From: Oceanobacillus oncorhynchi
GTDB lineage: Bacteria > Bacillota > Bacilli > Bacillales > Amphibacillaceae
DNA: 64,000 nucleotides
Assembly (NCBI RefSeq): GCF_000821065.1
Contig: NZ_CDGG01000001.1
Span: 1,550,001 to 1,614,000, forward strand
Direction: 5' to 3'
The notes under the pieces were generated by a model. That model searched no databases. It was not told where the DNA came from and was given only the letters and a program-made list of their open reading frames with translations. Positions 52,414-61,664 of the stretch are shown one piece after another. How positions within the stretch are numbered: the first letter of the stretch is position 1; each line of letters begins with the position of its first letter. A program made the position numbers and the translations under genes.

Positions 52414-53481
52414 CTAATCCTCCTGATTCATGCCAGTGTGCTTACGAATGGCAGGCAAAATTTTCGTGCCAATCATTTCAATATTCTTAGCCAATTGTTC
52501 AAATGGAACGCCACCAAAGTCCATTTGCGCTAAGTAGCGCTGATGTCCAAACAGCTCATGCTGATAGAGAATTTTTTCAATAACCTCCTGCGGACTGCCG
52601 ACATTGATGACACTGCGCTTATCCTTTGCTTGTGCAAATGCCTGCTTTGGAAATCCTTGTCCATTCGTCAGCTTCATTCCTTCATTGATATAAGGGTACA
52701 TTTGCTGCAGTGCCTCCTGGCTTGTTTCTGCCACATGGAAAAAACCGGTGACGCCGACAGGAAGATCGTCAGTATGATGTCCGCTTCTTTCAGCTGTTTC
52801 CCGATACGCATCAATAACATTTTTAAAAGCGCTGGCCGGTCCGCCAAGTGTTGCCAGCATCATCGGTACCCCGGTATAGCCTGCCTTCATTGCACTGGCC
52901 GGGGTTCCGCCAACTGCACGCCAGATGGGCAGTGTATTATCTTTCGGGCGGGGCAGCACATGGGCATCTTTTAAGGGTGCACGATAGTCCCCTTCCCAGC
53001 TGAGCCTTTCCTTCTCATTAATTTGCAGCAGCAAATCAAATTTTTCTTCATATAACGCTTCATAATCCTGTACGTCATATCCTAATAATTCAAATAGCCC
53101 GATTCGGGAAGCTCTTCCGGCAATAATTTCGGCACGTCCATTCGAAATTAAATCAATCGTAGCAAAATCTTCATAAACCCGAACGGGGTCAGAAGTGCTG
53201 ATAATCGTTGACGAGCTGCCCAGCTTGATGGTTTTGGTCGCCTGCGCAATCGCCGCCAATACCACGCTGTGTGCCTGCGTAGTGAAATAATCCTGATGAC
53301 TTTCTCCGACACTGAAAAAATCTAACCCTGCTTGTTCTGCCAGCTTTGCTAATTCGATAATTTCCTGAAGACGCTGCTGTGCCGAAATCCGTTTTCCGGT
53401 GAAAGGGTTGGCCAGATGGTCTCCCAGTGTATAGAGCCCAAATTCTAATCCTTTCTTTTGGTCAATGCGATATTGTTCCAT
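52414..53481 (-). CDS. LLM class flavin-dependent oxidoreductase
   Basis: A 355-residue bacterial-luciferase-like TIM barrel: FFSVGESHQDYFTTQAHSV (about 55-73), KLGSSSTIISTSDPVRVYED and GRAEIIAGRAS are typical. Uses reduced FMN and oxygen to oxidise a substrate such as an alkanesulfonate, aldehyde or thioether; substrate unknown. The FMN reductase gene follows 3 nt downstream. Confidence 0.85.
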   Translation of the reverse strand: MEQYRIDQKKGLEFGLYTLGDHLANPFTGKRISAQQRLQEIIELAKLAEQAGLDFFSVGESHQDYFTTQAHSVVLAAIAQATKTIKLGSSSTIISTSDPVRVYEDFATIDLISNGRAEIIAGRASRIGLFELLGYDVQDYEALYEEKFDLLLQINEKERLSWEGDYRAPLKDAHVLPRPKDNTLPIWRAVGGTPASAMKAGYTGVPMMLATLGGPASAFKNVIDAYRETAERSGHHTDDLPVGVTGFFHVAETSQEALQQMYPYINEGMKLTNGQGFPKQAFAQAKDKRSVINVGSPQEVIEKILYQHELFGHQRYLAQMDFGGVPFEQLAKNIEMIGTKILPAIRKHTGMNQED

Positions 53482-53788
53482 ACCTATGCTCCTCCATTGT
53501 TTTAGATTTTAAGGTTAAACCTATCTATTAAAAAATGTATTTGAAGTAAATTGCTTTGGGGAGGAAGTGAGCTACAGGCAGATAGGAAAATGGCGTGTTA
53601 TTTTCTGCATGTATCGTCTCAAATTCTCCTCTCTATATCACTTTACTATTCAAATGATAAAATGACAATCAAAGTAGCTTGAATTAAAGATAGTTTTGCT
53701 GTTCCGCACGGAAAGGCCAGAGTGTATGGTGTATTTTATAAATAGTGGTATAATATAGAAAATACAGATAAAAGGGAGTGCGGGCAGA
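53482..53788. other. divergent promoter region
   Basis: About 305 bp between the LLM gene and the peptidase gene. TGGTATAAT (TATAAT 53749-53754) is a good extended -10 for the peptidase; nothing else is evident. Confidence 0.4.
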
Positions 53789-55582
53789 ATGATAAAATTT
53801 CCAAAACCGAAAGTAGAACAGTTCTTTTATACGTATAGTATTGATCATTTCCAAGTGAGCAAAGATGAACAAAAGCTGGTATTTTCAACGAACTTGAGCG
53901 GTAAACGTAATTTATGGGCATTAGACTTGAGTAAAGAGCATGCGTATCCATTTCAGTTTTCTCAAAAGGATGAATCCTCCTCATTTATTCAGTTTGATCC
54001 AAATGGGAAGTATGTTTTAACAAGCTTTGATGCAGATGGGGATGAAAATTATCACATTTACGCCCTGCCTCCGGAGGGCGGATTACCGCAGTCGCTGATT
54101 ACGGGAGCAGAGGACGAAAAATACTTGTTTGCACACCTGAGCAAGGACGGAAAACGAATTTATTATAATACCTCTAAAAATAATCCGAGCTTTTTAAACA
54201 CACATGTGCGCCATCTGGATACAGATAAAGATGAGCTGATAGCAGAGGGAGAAGGAGCGCCGACTACACTGGCAGGTGTATCGGAAGATGAAGAGACACT
54301 AATATACGAAAGCGTGTTTGCGAACACGTATAATAATATATTCATCGAAAAAGAGGAAGAGAAAATCTATCTTACTCCTGATCCGAAAAAAGTGCATGTA
54401 TCCTATGATCCAGTTTTTACGGATAATCACAGCATTTATTTCCCGACGGATTATGAAGGCGAATATATGTATTTAGCCAAGTATGACATGAAGCAAGAGA
54501 CGTTTTCAAAAGTTCTTGAGCTGGAGGAAGAATCGATTGAAACCGTAAAATATGATAAATCATCCGATTCATTGTATGTAGTGACAGAAAAGGGTGTTGT
54601 CGATAAGCTTTATCAGTATAAAATAAAATCAGGAGAGCTGAAAGAAATCACAAAGCCTTTTGATTTGATTGATCAGGTGACTGTAACAGAATCAGGGGCA
54701 GTATATCTCCTTGGAGGATCCGCAGTAAAGCCGGATAACATTTATCGTCTGACAAATGGTGAGAAATGGGAGCAGCTCACAGATAATCGTGTTCTGGGTG
54801 TATCGGAAGAGGAGCTCGTGGATCCTGAAATTGTGACCTATGCTTCATTTGACGGGATGGAAATCGAATCACTTCTGTTCAGGGCAAAACCGGAAAATGC
54901 CAATGGGTATACCGTTTTTTGGCCGCATGGCGGACCGCAGGCAGCAGAACGGAAATTTTTCCGTGCGATGTTCCAAAGCATCCTCAATCGCGGCTATCAT
55001 ATTTTCGCACCAAACTTTCGCGGGAGTACAGGCTATGGTTCCTCTTTTGTGAAACTCGTCGAGCAGGATTGGGGGCATGGACCGCGCCTCGATAATGTGG
55101 AAGGCATCAAATGGCTGTTTGATCAAAAGATTACGGACCCGGATCATCTATTCTTAGTAGGAGGAAGCTACGGCGGTTATATGGCGCTGCTCCTGCATGG
55201 ACGTCATCCAGAATATTTTAAAGCAGTGATTGATATCTTTGGCCCGTCCGACTTATTTACCTTTGTCAATTCTGTACCGGCGGATTGGAAGCCGATTATG
55301 GAAAGATGGCTAGGTGATTCAGAGCGTGATAAGGAGCGCTTTGTAAATGATTCTCCAGTGACTTATTTGGAAACCATGACAAAGCCGATGCTGGTTATCC
55401 AAGGTGCAAAAGATCCGCGTGTGGTGAAGGAAGAATCAGATCAAATTGTCCAAAAGCTGCAGGATAAAGGCCGCGATGTGGAGTACCTGGTGCTGGAGGA
55501 TGAGGGGCACGGATTCTCTAAAAAAGAGAATGAGATTAAAGTGTATAAGCGGATGTTAGATTTTATGGAAAAGCATAAGTAG
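53789..55582 (+). CDS. S9 family peptidase (prolyl oligopeptidase/acylaminoacyl-peptidase type)
   Basis: A 597-residue cytosolic protein: N-terminal beta-propeller (about 1-340) and a C-terminal alpha/beta hydrolase. Catalytic Ser in VGGSYGGYMALL, Asp in QGAKDPRV and His in EDEGHGFSKKEN; oxyanion segment NFRGSTGYG. Cleaves short peptides; exact preference unknown. AAAGGGAG precedes the ATG; monocistronic. Confidence 0.9.
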   Translation: MIKFPKPKVEQFFYTYSIDHFQVSKDEQKLVFSTNLSGKRNLWALDLSKEHAYPFQFSQKDESSSFIQFDPNGKYVLTSFDADGDENYHIYALPPEGGLPQSLITGAEDEKYLFAHLSKDGKRIYYNTSKNNPSFLNTHVRHLDTDKDELIAEGEGAPTTLAGVSEDEETLIYESVFANTYNNIFIEKEEEKIYLTPDPKKVHVSYDPVFTDNHSIYFPTDYEGEYMYLAKYDMKQETFSKVLELEEESIETVKYDKSSDSLYVVTEKGVVDKLYQYKIKSGELKEITKPFDLIDQVTVTESGAVYLLGGSAVKPDNIYRLTNGEKWEQLTDNRVLGVSEEELVDPEIVTYASFDGMEIESLLFRAKPENANGYTVFWPHGGPQAAERKFFRAMFQSILNRGYHIFAPNFRGSTGYGSSFVKLVEQDWGHGPRLDNVEGIKWLFDQKITDPDHLFLVGGSYGGYMALLLHGRHPEYFKAVIDIFGPSDLFTFVNSVPADWKPIMERWLGDSERDKERFVNDSPVTYLETMTKPMLVIQGAKDPRVVKEESDQIVQKLQDKGRDVEYLVLEDEGHGFSKKENEIKVYKRMLDFMEKHK

Positions 55583-55583
55583 A

Positions 55584-55634
55584 AAAAACATCAGTGAAGC
55601 TGCGAATGGGATAGCTTTGCTGATGTTTTTTGTT
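55584..55634. terminator. terminator between S9 peptidase and tmrB
   Basis: AAAAAACATCAG and CTGATGTTTTTT form the outer stem, with AAGCT/AGCTT inside, between convergent genes. Confidence 0.8.
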
Positions 55635-55640
55635 TATAAA

Positions 55641-56234
55641 TTATCGAATATGTTTTATCTGTGTTGTTATCCGGTCCAATCGCTTTTTTAGATTGGAGCG
55701 GTTATCTTCTTGTAATACTAAATTGGCTTTTGCTGCAAGGATTTCTACAACGCCGTCAATGGATAAATGGTCTGTCTGTATTTTTTCTCCAAATGCGTCA
55801 TCAGCTAAACGTGTTATACATCGGTCCATTTGTCTGAAGCTCCATGAATTCTTTCTTTCCAGCCGTTTCTTTAACCGGCGTTCAATGACTTCTTTTGATG
55901 CGGATAAAACGAACGGATATAATTGGATTTCTTCTGATTCCAAACTTCCGGTAATTTCTTTAAAATAAAGCTTATCTGTGATTGTCATTGGAATAATAAT
56001 TGGCTCTTTATCGTTTTCAGCGATATACTTTATGATCTTGCAATTAAATTCTCTCCACATTTCATAATCTTGAAAGTCATTCTTTCTCAACGTGTCAGGC
56101 AAATTCTGATTTAGGAAGAAACCAATATTTTCTGGGTCGTACACGAAGGAGTTTTCCAGTCTTCTGTGAAGCTCATATGCTGTTTGTGTTTTTCCTGCTC
56201 CAAAAGCACCGTTGATCCAAATAATTTTTGTCAT
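55641..56234 (-). CDS. tmrB: TmrB-like ATP-binding protein
   Basis: A 197-residue P-loop protein, the TmrB size. IIWINGAFGAGKTQTAYELH (4-23) is nearly identical to the B. subtilis TmrB Walker A region; YDPENIGFFL, KNSWSFRQMDRC and IQTDHLSID also match as I remember that sequence. In B. subtilis TmrB gives tunicamycin resistance by binding the drug at the membrane. Minus strand, convergent with the peptidase gene. Confidence 0.85.
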   Translation of the reverse strand: MTKIIWINGAFGAGKTQTAYELHRRLENSFVYDPENIGFFLNQNLPDTLRKNDFQDYEMWREFNCKIIKYIAENDKEPIIIPMTITDKLYFKEITGSLESEEIQLYPFVLSASKEVIERRLKKRLERKNSWSFRQMDRCITRLADDAFGEKIQTDHLSIDGVVEILAAKANLVLQEDNRSNLKKRLDRITTQIKHIR

Positions 56235-56565
56235 GGGGAAGCTCCTTTTGTCAGGTGAGGTTTTAAAATTTTCTTTAAAGTCTTTTCATTTATTTTTCAT
56301 TATATCACTCTGCTTCACCCCTCTTCAAACCTTCTCCCATCCACTTCTGTAAGGCGGATACCTCCCGACACTTATGGATATTCTGCAACATTTTAGAAGG
56401 ATTTCATAAACTATCTTATCGGAAAGCAAGAAAAAGGTTGACCTTGAATACGACTTTCCGATAGAATATAGAAAGTTCTTGTTTTCCAAATGAAAGAAGT
56501 CCGTTTAACAAGAGCAAATAAAAGGAGAGAGGAGCAGAGAAACACGAAAGGAAACTATAATAACA
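56235..56565. other. leader/promoter region of glmS
   Basis: About 330 bp. TTGACC (56438-56443), an 18-nt spacer and TAGAAT (56462-56467) make a likely glmS promoter, about 100 nt upstream of the ribozyme. No gene is supported. Confidence 0.5.
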
Positions 56566-56718
56566 AGCGCCAGGACTATTCTACGGACGGTCAGGAAGAA
56601 TAGTTGACGAGGTCGGGGGTTATCGAATTATTCGGCGGGTGCCTCCCAGCTGTCCATCGCAGCTGCTGCTTTATCTTTAAACCATCAGGGTGACTTGATG
56701 AACAAAGAGATAAAGAAT
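56566..56718 (+). ncRNA. glmS ribozyme riboswitch
   Basis: The conserved core is present: AGCGCCAGGACT at the 5' end, GACGAGGTCGGGGG, TTATCGAATTATTCGGCGGG and GCCTCCCAGCTG; P1 (GACTATTCT/AGAATAGTT), P3 (GCTTTATCT/AGATAAAG) and P4 (CATCAGGGTGACTTGATG) can be paired. By homology cleavage is expected between A56566 and G56567 when glucosamine 6-phosphate binds, which destabilises the glmS mRNA. Confidence 0.93.
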
Positions 56719-56742
56719 GATGTCTATAAAAACTAACACGAG

Positions 56743-56797
56743 AAAGGGGCAGAACAAGGCCCCTTCGCTTCGAATCGGTCTTTTGTCTCTGCCCCTT
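56743..56797 (+). other. leader hairpin between ribozyme and glmS
   Basis: AAGGGGCAGA pairs with TCTGCCCCTT; the loop itself contains a smaller helix. No T run follows and the AAGGAGGA ribosome site lies about 8 nt later, so it is not a simple terminator. Confidence 0.55.
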
Positions 56798-56817
56798 CAA
56801 ACAAGGAGGACATCGAC

Positions 56818-58620
56818 ATGTGCGGAATCGTCGGTTACATTGGACAAAATGATACGAAAGAAATTTTATTAACAGGCTTGGAAAAATTAGAATATCGCGG
56901 ATATGACTCTGCAGGTATTGCGACTTTAGGGGAAGATGGCGTACACGTAACAAAGGTAAAAGGACGTATCGCAGCGTTACGCAAAGAAGTAGATAACAGC
57001 AAGGATGCGACTATTGGTATCGGTCATACGCGTTGGGCGACGCATGGTGTGCCAAGTGTGCAAAACGCACATCCACATCAGAGCTCAACAGAACGTTTTA
57101 CCATTGTGCATAATGGGGTTATTGAAAACTATGTAGACCTGAAGAAGGAATATCTGGAAGATGTTGACTTTGTAAGTGAAACAGACACAGAGGTTATCGT
57201 ACAGCTTATTGAAAAACTTTATGAAAAACATAAAAATACCAAAAAAGCATTTGGTGAAGCAATGAGCCTGCTGAAAGGTTCTTATGCTATTGGTCTGATT
57301 GATGCAGAAGATCAGGAAACTTTATATGTATCCAAAAATAAAAGTCCGCTATTGGTTGGTTTAGGCGAAGGTTTTAACCTGATTGCCAGCGATGCTATGG
57401 CGACGTTGAAAGAAACAAACGAGTACTTGGAAATCTATGATAAAGAAATTGTTCTTGTCAATCGAAGCTTTGTAGAAGTGCAGACATTAGATGGAGAAGT
57501 TATCAACCGCGAGCCGTTTACAGCGGAAATCGATGCAAGTGATACAGAAAAAGGAACGTATCCTCATTTCATGCTGAAAGAGATCGATGAACAGCCAATT
57601 GTGATGCGCAATATTATTCGTGAATATCAGAATGAAAAAGGCGAATTAAAGCTAGAAAAAAATATTCGTAAAGCCATGCAAAAAGCAGATCGCATATATA
57701 TTATTGCAGCAGGAACGAGCTATCATGCCGGATTAGTTGGAAAAGAGTTTCTAGAAAAGCTTTCTAATATCCCTGTAGAAGTACATGTTGCAAGTGAATT
57801 TTCCTATAACATGCCACTGCTATCTGAAAAACCTTTATTTATCTTTATTTCCCAAAGTGGGGAAACTGCAGATAGCCGTGCTGTATTAGTTAAAGTAAAA
57901 GAATTAGGACATCCAGCACTGACATTAACAAATGTGCCTGGATCAACCCTTTCTCGTGAAGCAGATTATACCTTGCCTTTACATGCTGGACCAGAAATCG
58001 CTGTTGCTTCCACAAAAGCATATACAGCACAAATTGCTGTTTTAGCGGTTCTTGCAGTAGATACAGCAAGGGTAAAAGGTATTAAATTAGATTTTGATCC
58101 ATTACAAGAGCTGGCTATCGTAGCGAATGCAATGGAAATCATTACGAACCAAAAAGAAGAGCTGGAGCAGTTAGCAAGAGATTATTTTGCGACAACACGC
58201 AATGCTTTCTTTATTGGCCGCAGTACAGATTATCATGTTGCGCAAGAAGCAGCATTGAAGCTAAAAGAAATCTCCTATATCCAAGCAGAAGGCTTTGCTG
58301 GAGGAGAGTTGAAGCATGGTACTATCGCATTGATTGAGGATGGTACGCCAGTTATTGCTTTAACTACACAAGAAAATGTAAACTATTCTATTCGCGGAAA
58401 CGTGCAGGAAGTTGTTGCACGCGGTGCAAATGCACTTATCATCAGCTCAAAAGGCTTAGAGCAGGATGAGGATGCTTTTGTACTGCCGGCAGTGCATGAG
58501 CTATTGACTCCATTGGTAAGTGTGATTCCAATGCAGCTCCTGGCTTATTATGCAGCATTGCACCGTGATTGTGACGTGGATAAACCACGGAATTTGGCGA
58601 AGAGTGTTACGGTGGAATAA
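56818..58620 (+). CDS. glmS: glutamine--fructose-6-phosphate aminotransferase GlmS
   Basis: A 600-residue, full-length enzyme. Catalytic Cys2 in MCGIVGYIG starts the glutaminase domain (1-220; [17 protein letters not shown]). Two SIS domains follow, with [12 protein letters not shown] and [20 protein letters not shown], and the end reads [11 protein letters not shown]. Makes glucosamine 6-phosphate from fructose 6-phosphate and glutamine. Controlled by the upstream ribozyme; AAGGAGGA precedes the ATG. Confidence 0.97.
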   Translation: MCGIVGYIGQNDTKEILLTGLEKLEYRGYDSAGIATLGEDGVHVTKVKGRIAALRKEVDNSKDATIGIGHTRWATHGVPSVQNAHPHQSSTERFTIVHNGVIENYVDLKKEYLEDVDFVSETDTEVIVQLIEKLYEKHKNTKKAFGEAMSLLKGSYAIGLIDAEDQETLYVSKNKSPLLVGLGEGFNLIASDAMATLKETNEYLEIYDKEIVLVNRSFVEVQTLDGEVINREPFTAEIDASDTEKGTYPHFMLKEIDEQPIVMRNIIREYQNEKGELKLEKNIRKAMQKADRIYIIAAGTSYHAGLVGKEFLEKLSNIPVEVHVASEFSYNMPLLSEKPLFIFISQSGETADSRAVLVKVKELGHPALTLTNVPGSTLSREADYTLPLHAGPEIAVASTKAYTAQIAVLAVLAVDTARVKGIKLDFDPLQELAIVANAMEIITNQKEELEQLARDYFATTRNAFFIGRSTDYHVAQEAALKLKEISYIQAEGFAGGELKHGTIALIEDGTPVIALTTQENVNYSIRGNVQEVVARGANALIISSKGLEQDEDAFVLPAVHELLTPLVSVIPMQLLAYYAALHRDCDVDKPRNLAKSVTVE

Positions 58621-58672
58621 GTGGAAATATTCATTATTTCTGTTTGTGTCCCAATAGAAAATTAATATTCCC

Positions 58673-58724
58673 AAACCCGAAGGCCTTTCTGATATATTTC
58701 TACTGTGCCTTCGGGTTTTTTTTA
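58673..58724 (+). terminator. terminator of glmS
   Basis: AAACCCGAAGGC and GCCTTCGGGTTT pair perfectly across a 22-nt loop, followed by a long T run. A diverged copy lies at 60861-60908. Confidence 0.88.
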
Positions 58725-59114
58725 TGTCCAAATCCGGTAGAAAATTCAAAATTAACCACGCTTCATGTCTTCACCTTTTCCGGTGGGCACATGGTAGAGA
58801 GCGCGTAATTTGTATGATATACTTCAATAAAAAATTAATATATTCTGGCTTCATCCTGTGGTATGCCTTGCTATTTTGCCAGAACTCTTTATTTTAACTG
58901 AAATTGCGGAATACGGGTTTGTGGTAGGCGGTTTAAGGGATTCTCGTTTTATTATACGTAGGAACAAAATGGAATTTAGTGTATTTCTTCTGTGATTTAC
59001 AAGATAAGAATGCATACAAAAAGAATTGGGATGAGGCTTTTAGTGTCTTTATTTTTAAGATGAATAAGTTTTGGGAAAGGAGATATTAATTTTGAAAGTT
59101 AACGGAGGTCCATT
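58725..59114. other. intergenic region after glmS
   Basis: About 390 bp with no supported gene. The first ~60 bp resemble the sequence after the second terminator copy at 60910. GGAGG for the next gene is at the right end. Confidence 0.35.
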
Positions 59115-59393
59115 ATGGAGAAAAAACAGTGCGATATAATACAGCCAAAGGGTGTTAAGGAAAAGAAACTAGAAGTGATTGACGGGTTCACGATAAAGTA
59201 TCATGCAAACGGAAAAACTATATGGTCAAAGGGGAAAATGATTGGAGATCAGCCAGAGGGCTATTGGGAATGGTATCGTGCGGATGGAACCATAAAACGT
59301 TCAGGGTATTTTGGAAATGGGGAGCCTGTTGGTGAGTGGATCACTTATGACAGCAAAGGCGAAAAATACAAAACGACTAATCGGGACAAGTAA
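59115..59393 (+). CDS. MORN-repeat protein (YwqK-like)
   Basis: A 92-residue protein with MORN-type beta repeats: IKYHANGKTIWSKGKMIGD, YWEWYRADGTIKRSGYF and GNGEPVGEWITYDSKGEKY. Such MORN_2 proteins are often annotated as YwqK-family antitoxins, but no toxin gene is adjacent. ACGGAGG lies 9 nt before the ATG. It sits at the left edge of a remnant-rich region. Confidence 0.65.
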   Translation: MEKKQCDIIQPKGVKEKKLEVIDGFTIKYHANGKTIWSKGKMIGDQPEGYWEWYRADGTIKRSGYFGNGEPVGEWITYDSKGEKYKTTNRDK

Positions 59394-59403
59394 AGGGTAC
59401 TGT

Positions 59404-60150
59404 GCTCTGTCAATTAGATAGTGAAAAAACAAAAAATCTATGCAACAGGCTGGTACCGATATTTCTTTTACGTATATTGCGAACCAGAACCCTATGCAAC
59501 AAAGAGCGGCATCTGGGTTTGCTTCCAAGGCTGCTTTGATGTTTCCATGACCAGCTCATTATTGTTATAGTAACCCGCCTGATAGGCAACGGTAGGACCA
59601 TCATAAAGGTCTTTGATGACACTTAGATATGCTTTATTAATCAAGCTGTATTCTAAGTGTTTGATATCTGTTACCCATTTTTGATTTGAAGGGTCTGCTG
59701 TAAATTCCTGATCAAGAATATTTCCTCGATATTGACATAGCTTGTTTTGTGGAGTAACCATTGGAACGGTGTATAATTGATTTTAGGTCTAACACAATCA
59801 TTAATCGACGAATGCACTTCAGAATATACCCATAGCGGGATACCTTTAAAATGTTGCATAACAATTGAATAGAGATACCTGCTTCTTTATGATATTCATG
59901 AACCGCTTCAAATGCAGGAAGTTGTCTCTCTAATGGTTCTACTCTCTCCTGTCGGTTTCCTCTAACTTTTTTAGGAGGCCATTTTTTGTCTCCAAATACT
60001 GATTTTACGGTGTTCCAGTTCCTTGATTTGAAGCTCTAATTTCTCTTCTTCCATCAGATTTGGCTTGGATTCTAATGTCTTTCCACGACAATTTTGAAAG
60101 TCCTGTTCTCCATTTTTCTTATATTTACGAACTCAGAAATGTGATGTGAG
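59404..60150 (-). pseudogene. decayed IS3-family (IS150-type) insertion sequence
   Basis: Minus-strand fragments in several frames: a start-side piece with KYKKNGEQDFQNCRGKTLES (orfA-like), then the integrase-core piece SNQKWVTDIKHLEYSLINKA and YLSVIKDLYDGPTVAYQAGY with NNNELVMETSKQ (59492-59761). Frameshifts and stops break it, and the catalytic end is degenerate. It is a dead element between the MORN gene and arr. Confidence 0.75.
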
Positions 60151-60215
60151 AGCATGAGAGAGAAGCGGTGCTGGGTGGAGCGTTAATTTTATATAGGGAA
60201 AATAAATTTATTGAA

Positions 60216-60251
60216 ATTAAGCCCCTCAATTGGAGGCTTAATTTTTGGTTT
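60216..60251. terminator. terminator near the 3' end of arr
   Basis: ATTAAGCC pairs with AGGCTTAAT over a short loop, with TTTTTGG to the right and an AT-rich left side; likely ends the minus-strand arr transcript. Confidence 0.55.
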
Positions 60252-60281
60252 ACTTGGGTCATGCTTTATAAATTTTAAGGC

Positions 60282-60698
60282 TTAATCGTATATTACATTT
60301 CTTCCTTCTTCCGTCAGCTTTTTTAAAGATGTAAGCATATGATTTATTTCTTCATCGGAATGTCTTTGCCAGGAACCTAATTCAGCTATTATTTTTAAAG
60401 GGGATTTAGATCTATAAGAACGTGTGGGGTTTCCAGGAAACCTTTTGTCAGTTAAGTTCGGATCATTTTCAAAATCACCTAAAGGTTCTACAATATAAAT
60501 TCTTTCTTTTGATTTAGATGTTGCTAATTCAGCGCCCCATTTAGCAGCATCTAATGTTGCAGTAAAATATATATAGTTAGATTTTTTGTCTTGGTAATTT
60601 GATAAGAAATGTGGTTCTAATAAATCTCCAATTTTTAATTTTGTTTTAGTACCATGGAAAAAAGGACCCAAATCTAAGACATCTTTTTTGTTATTCAT
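60282..60698 (-). CDS. arr: NAD(+)--rifampin ADP-ribosyltransferase Arr
   Basis: A 138-residue protein, the Arr size. GPFFHGTKTKLKIGDLLEPH (11-30), YIYFTATLDAAKWGAELA and YIVEPLGDFENDPNLTDKRF followed by PGNPTRSYRS are the family blocks, with the His of FHGTK, the Tyr of IYFTA and a later Asp as known catalytic positions. It inactivates rifamycins by ADP-ribosylation. Near an IS remnant, so possibly acquired, although Arr genes also occur in Bacillaceae chromosomes. GAGGGGATG precedes the ATG. Confidence 0.9.
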   Translation of the reverse strand: MNNKKDVLDLGPFFHGTKTKLKIGDLLEPHFLSNYQDKKSNYIYFTATLDAAKWGAELATSKSKERIYIVEPLGDFENDPNLTDKRFPGNPTRSYRSKSPLKIIAELGSWQRHSDEEINHMLTSLKKLTEEGRNVIYD

Positions 60699-60752
60699 AC
60701 GGAAACATCCCCTCGTATTTTAGGCTTGTATATAATAGTATAGTCTCGGAAT

Positions 60753-60792
60753 TTTAGAAAGAATAGTCTATAAATAATTTAGAAAGAATAGT
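60753..60792. repeat. short direct repeat upstream of arr
   Basis: TTTAGAAAGAATAGT occurs at 60753-60767 and again at 60778-60792, 25 bp apart, in the arr upstream region. It may be regulatory or a slippage duplication. Confidence 0.6.
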
Positions 60793-60860
60793 ATAATGAA
60801 AGTAGAGAGAATGAAGTGCGTATATAAAATTAACGTTTCTTATAAAAAGTAACATTCCCA

Positions 60861-60908
60861 AACTTGAAGGTCTCCCCGGTATATTGCCGCTGGACCTTCG
60901 GGTTTTTT
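60861..60908 (+). terminator. diverged copy of the glmS terminator
   Basis: AACTTGAAGGTC and GGACCTTCGGGTT pair (with G-T pairs), followed by TTTTTT. Together with the preceding ATTCCCAAAC it closely resembles 58663-58724, yet no plus-strand gene lies directly upstream. Confidence 0.7.
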
Positions 60909-61039
60909 ATGTTTAATTTCGTTGGGAAATCCATCAGCAGGAACGTAATTTTTCTATGACAAAGATTGGGGAAGCGGTGTGAGAGTAATGATACAAATAA
61001 GTTTTTGAATTATATTCTTACTCATTATATAGTTAAGGG

Positions 61040-61315
61040 AATTTACTTCCTTGGGCAATTGAATACAAAGAAATTAAGAAAGTGATAGGAACCATAGATT
61101 TTGTTGCCTGGCCAACTTTTCATTATAGGGATGAAACAGGATTTATATTATCAAAGGATTATTGGAGAAAAGGTTTAATCGTTGAAGCTGTTTCTAAGGT
61201 AATTAAGTTTAAATTTGAAAATATGGAAGTAAATAAGATTGAGGCATCGTGTATGGTTGAAAATACGCAATCTCAAAGAGTTCTTCAAAAATTAGGGGTT
61301 ACATGTCACAAATAA
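61040..61315 (+). pseudogene. GNAT acetyltransferase fragment
   Basis: LPWAIEYKEIKKVIGTIDFV and FILSKDYWRKGLIVEAVSKV with NKIEASCMVENTQSQRVLQK are the middle of a RimJ-type GNAT protein. The N-terminal ~60 residues are missing (a stop lies at 61034) and the C terminus ends abruptly after KLGVTCHK, about 50 residues early. The remaining frame starts formally at GTG 61082 without a ribosome site. Confidence 0.7.
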
Positions 61316-61621
61316 GTCGGGAACAACCCTTTTATTTTTATTATGATCATTCCCGCTTTGTTCAAACAGGACATCCGTTGGTGCGGAAAATACTTCGCAA
61401 CCGCTATTTTTTAATAAGTTATGAAGTTCACCATGAAGAAAAGAAGCCATTCTTTGATGTGTTATGCTTGGAGAAGGAGAAATGTAAATAATTCCATCGA
61501 TATATTCTAATATCTCATCGGTTTGTTGTCGTTTCTCTTCAAATGCTTCATAGGTGTTGAAATTCCTATCTGATACAAGCAATTCAAGCACCATCCTTAT
61601 TTGAAGTATAAGCGAATTCAT
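61292..61621 (-). pseudogene. Uma2 family endonuclease, C-terminally truncated
   Basis: A 109-residue frame with TYEAFEEKRQQTDEILEYID, GIIYISPSPSITHQRMASFL and VVPDLFVTCNP, the first part of Uma2 (DUF820) PD-(D/E)xK-like proteins of about 190 residues. It stops right after the VPDL aspartate, so the second catalytic strand is lost. Its end overlaps the GNAT fragment on the other strand, at what looks like a recombination junction. Confidence 0.7.
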
Positions 61622-61664
61622 ATTAAAATAAAATGAAATATCTATTTACTTTATTATCCCTGCT

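Noticed and set aside
60753-60792. Direct repeat upstream of arr as a CRISPR or iteron unit
   Set aside because: Only two copies 25 bp apart; too few for an array.
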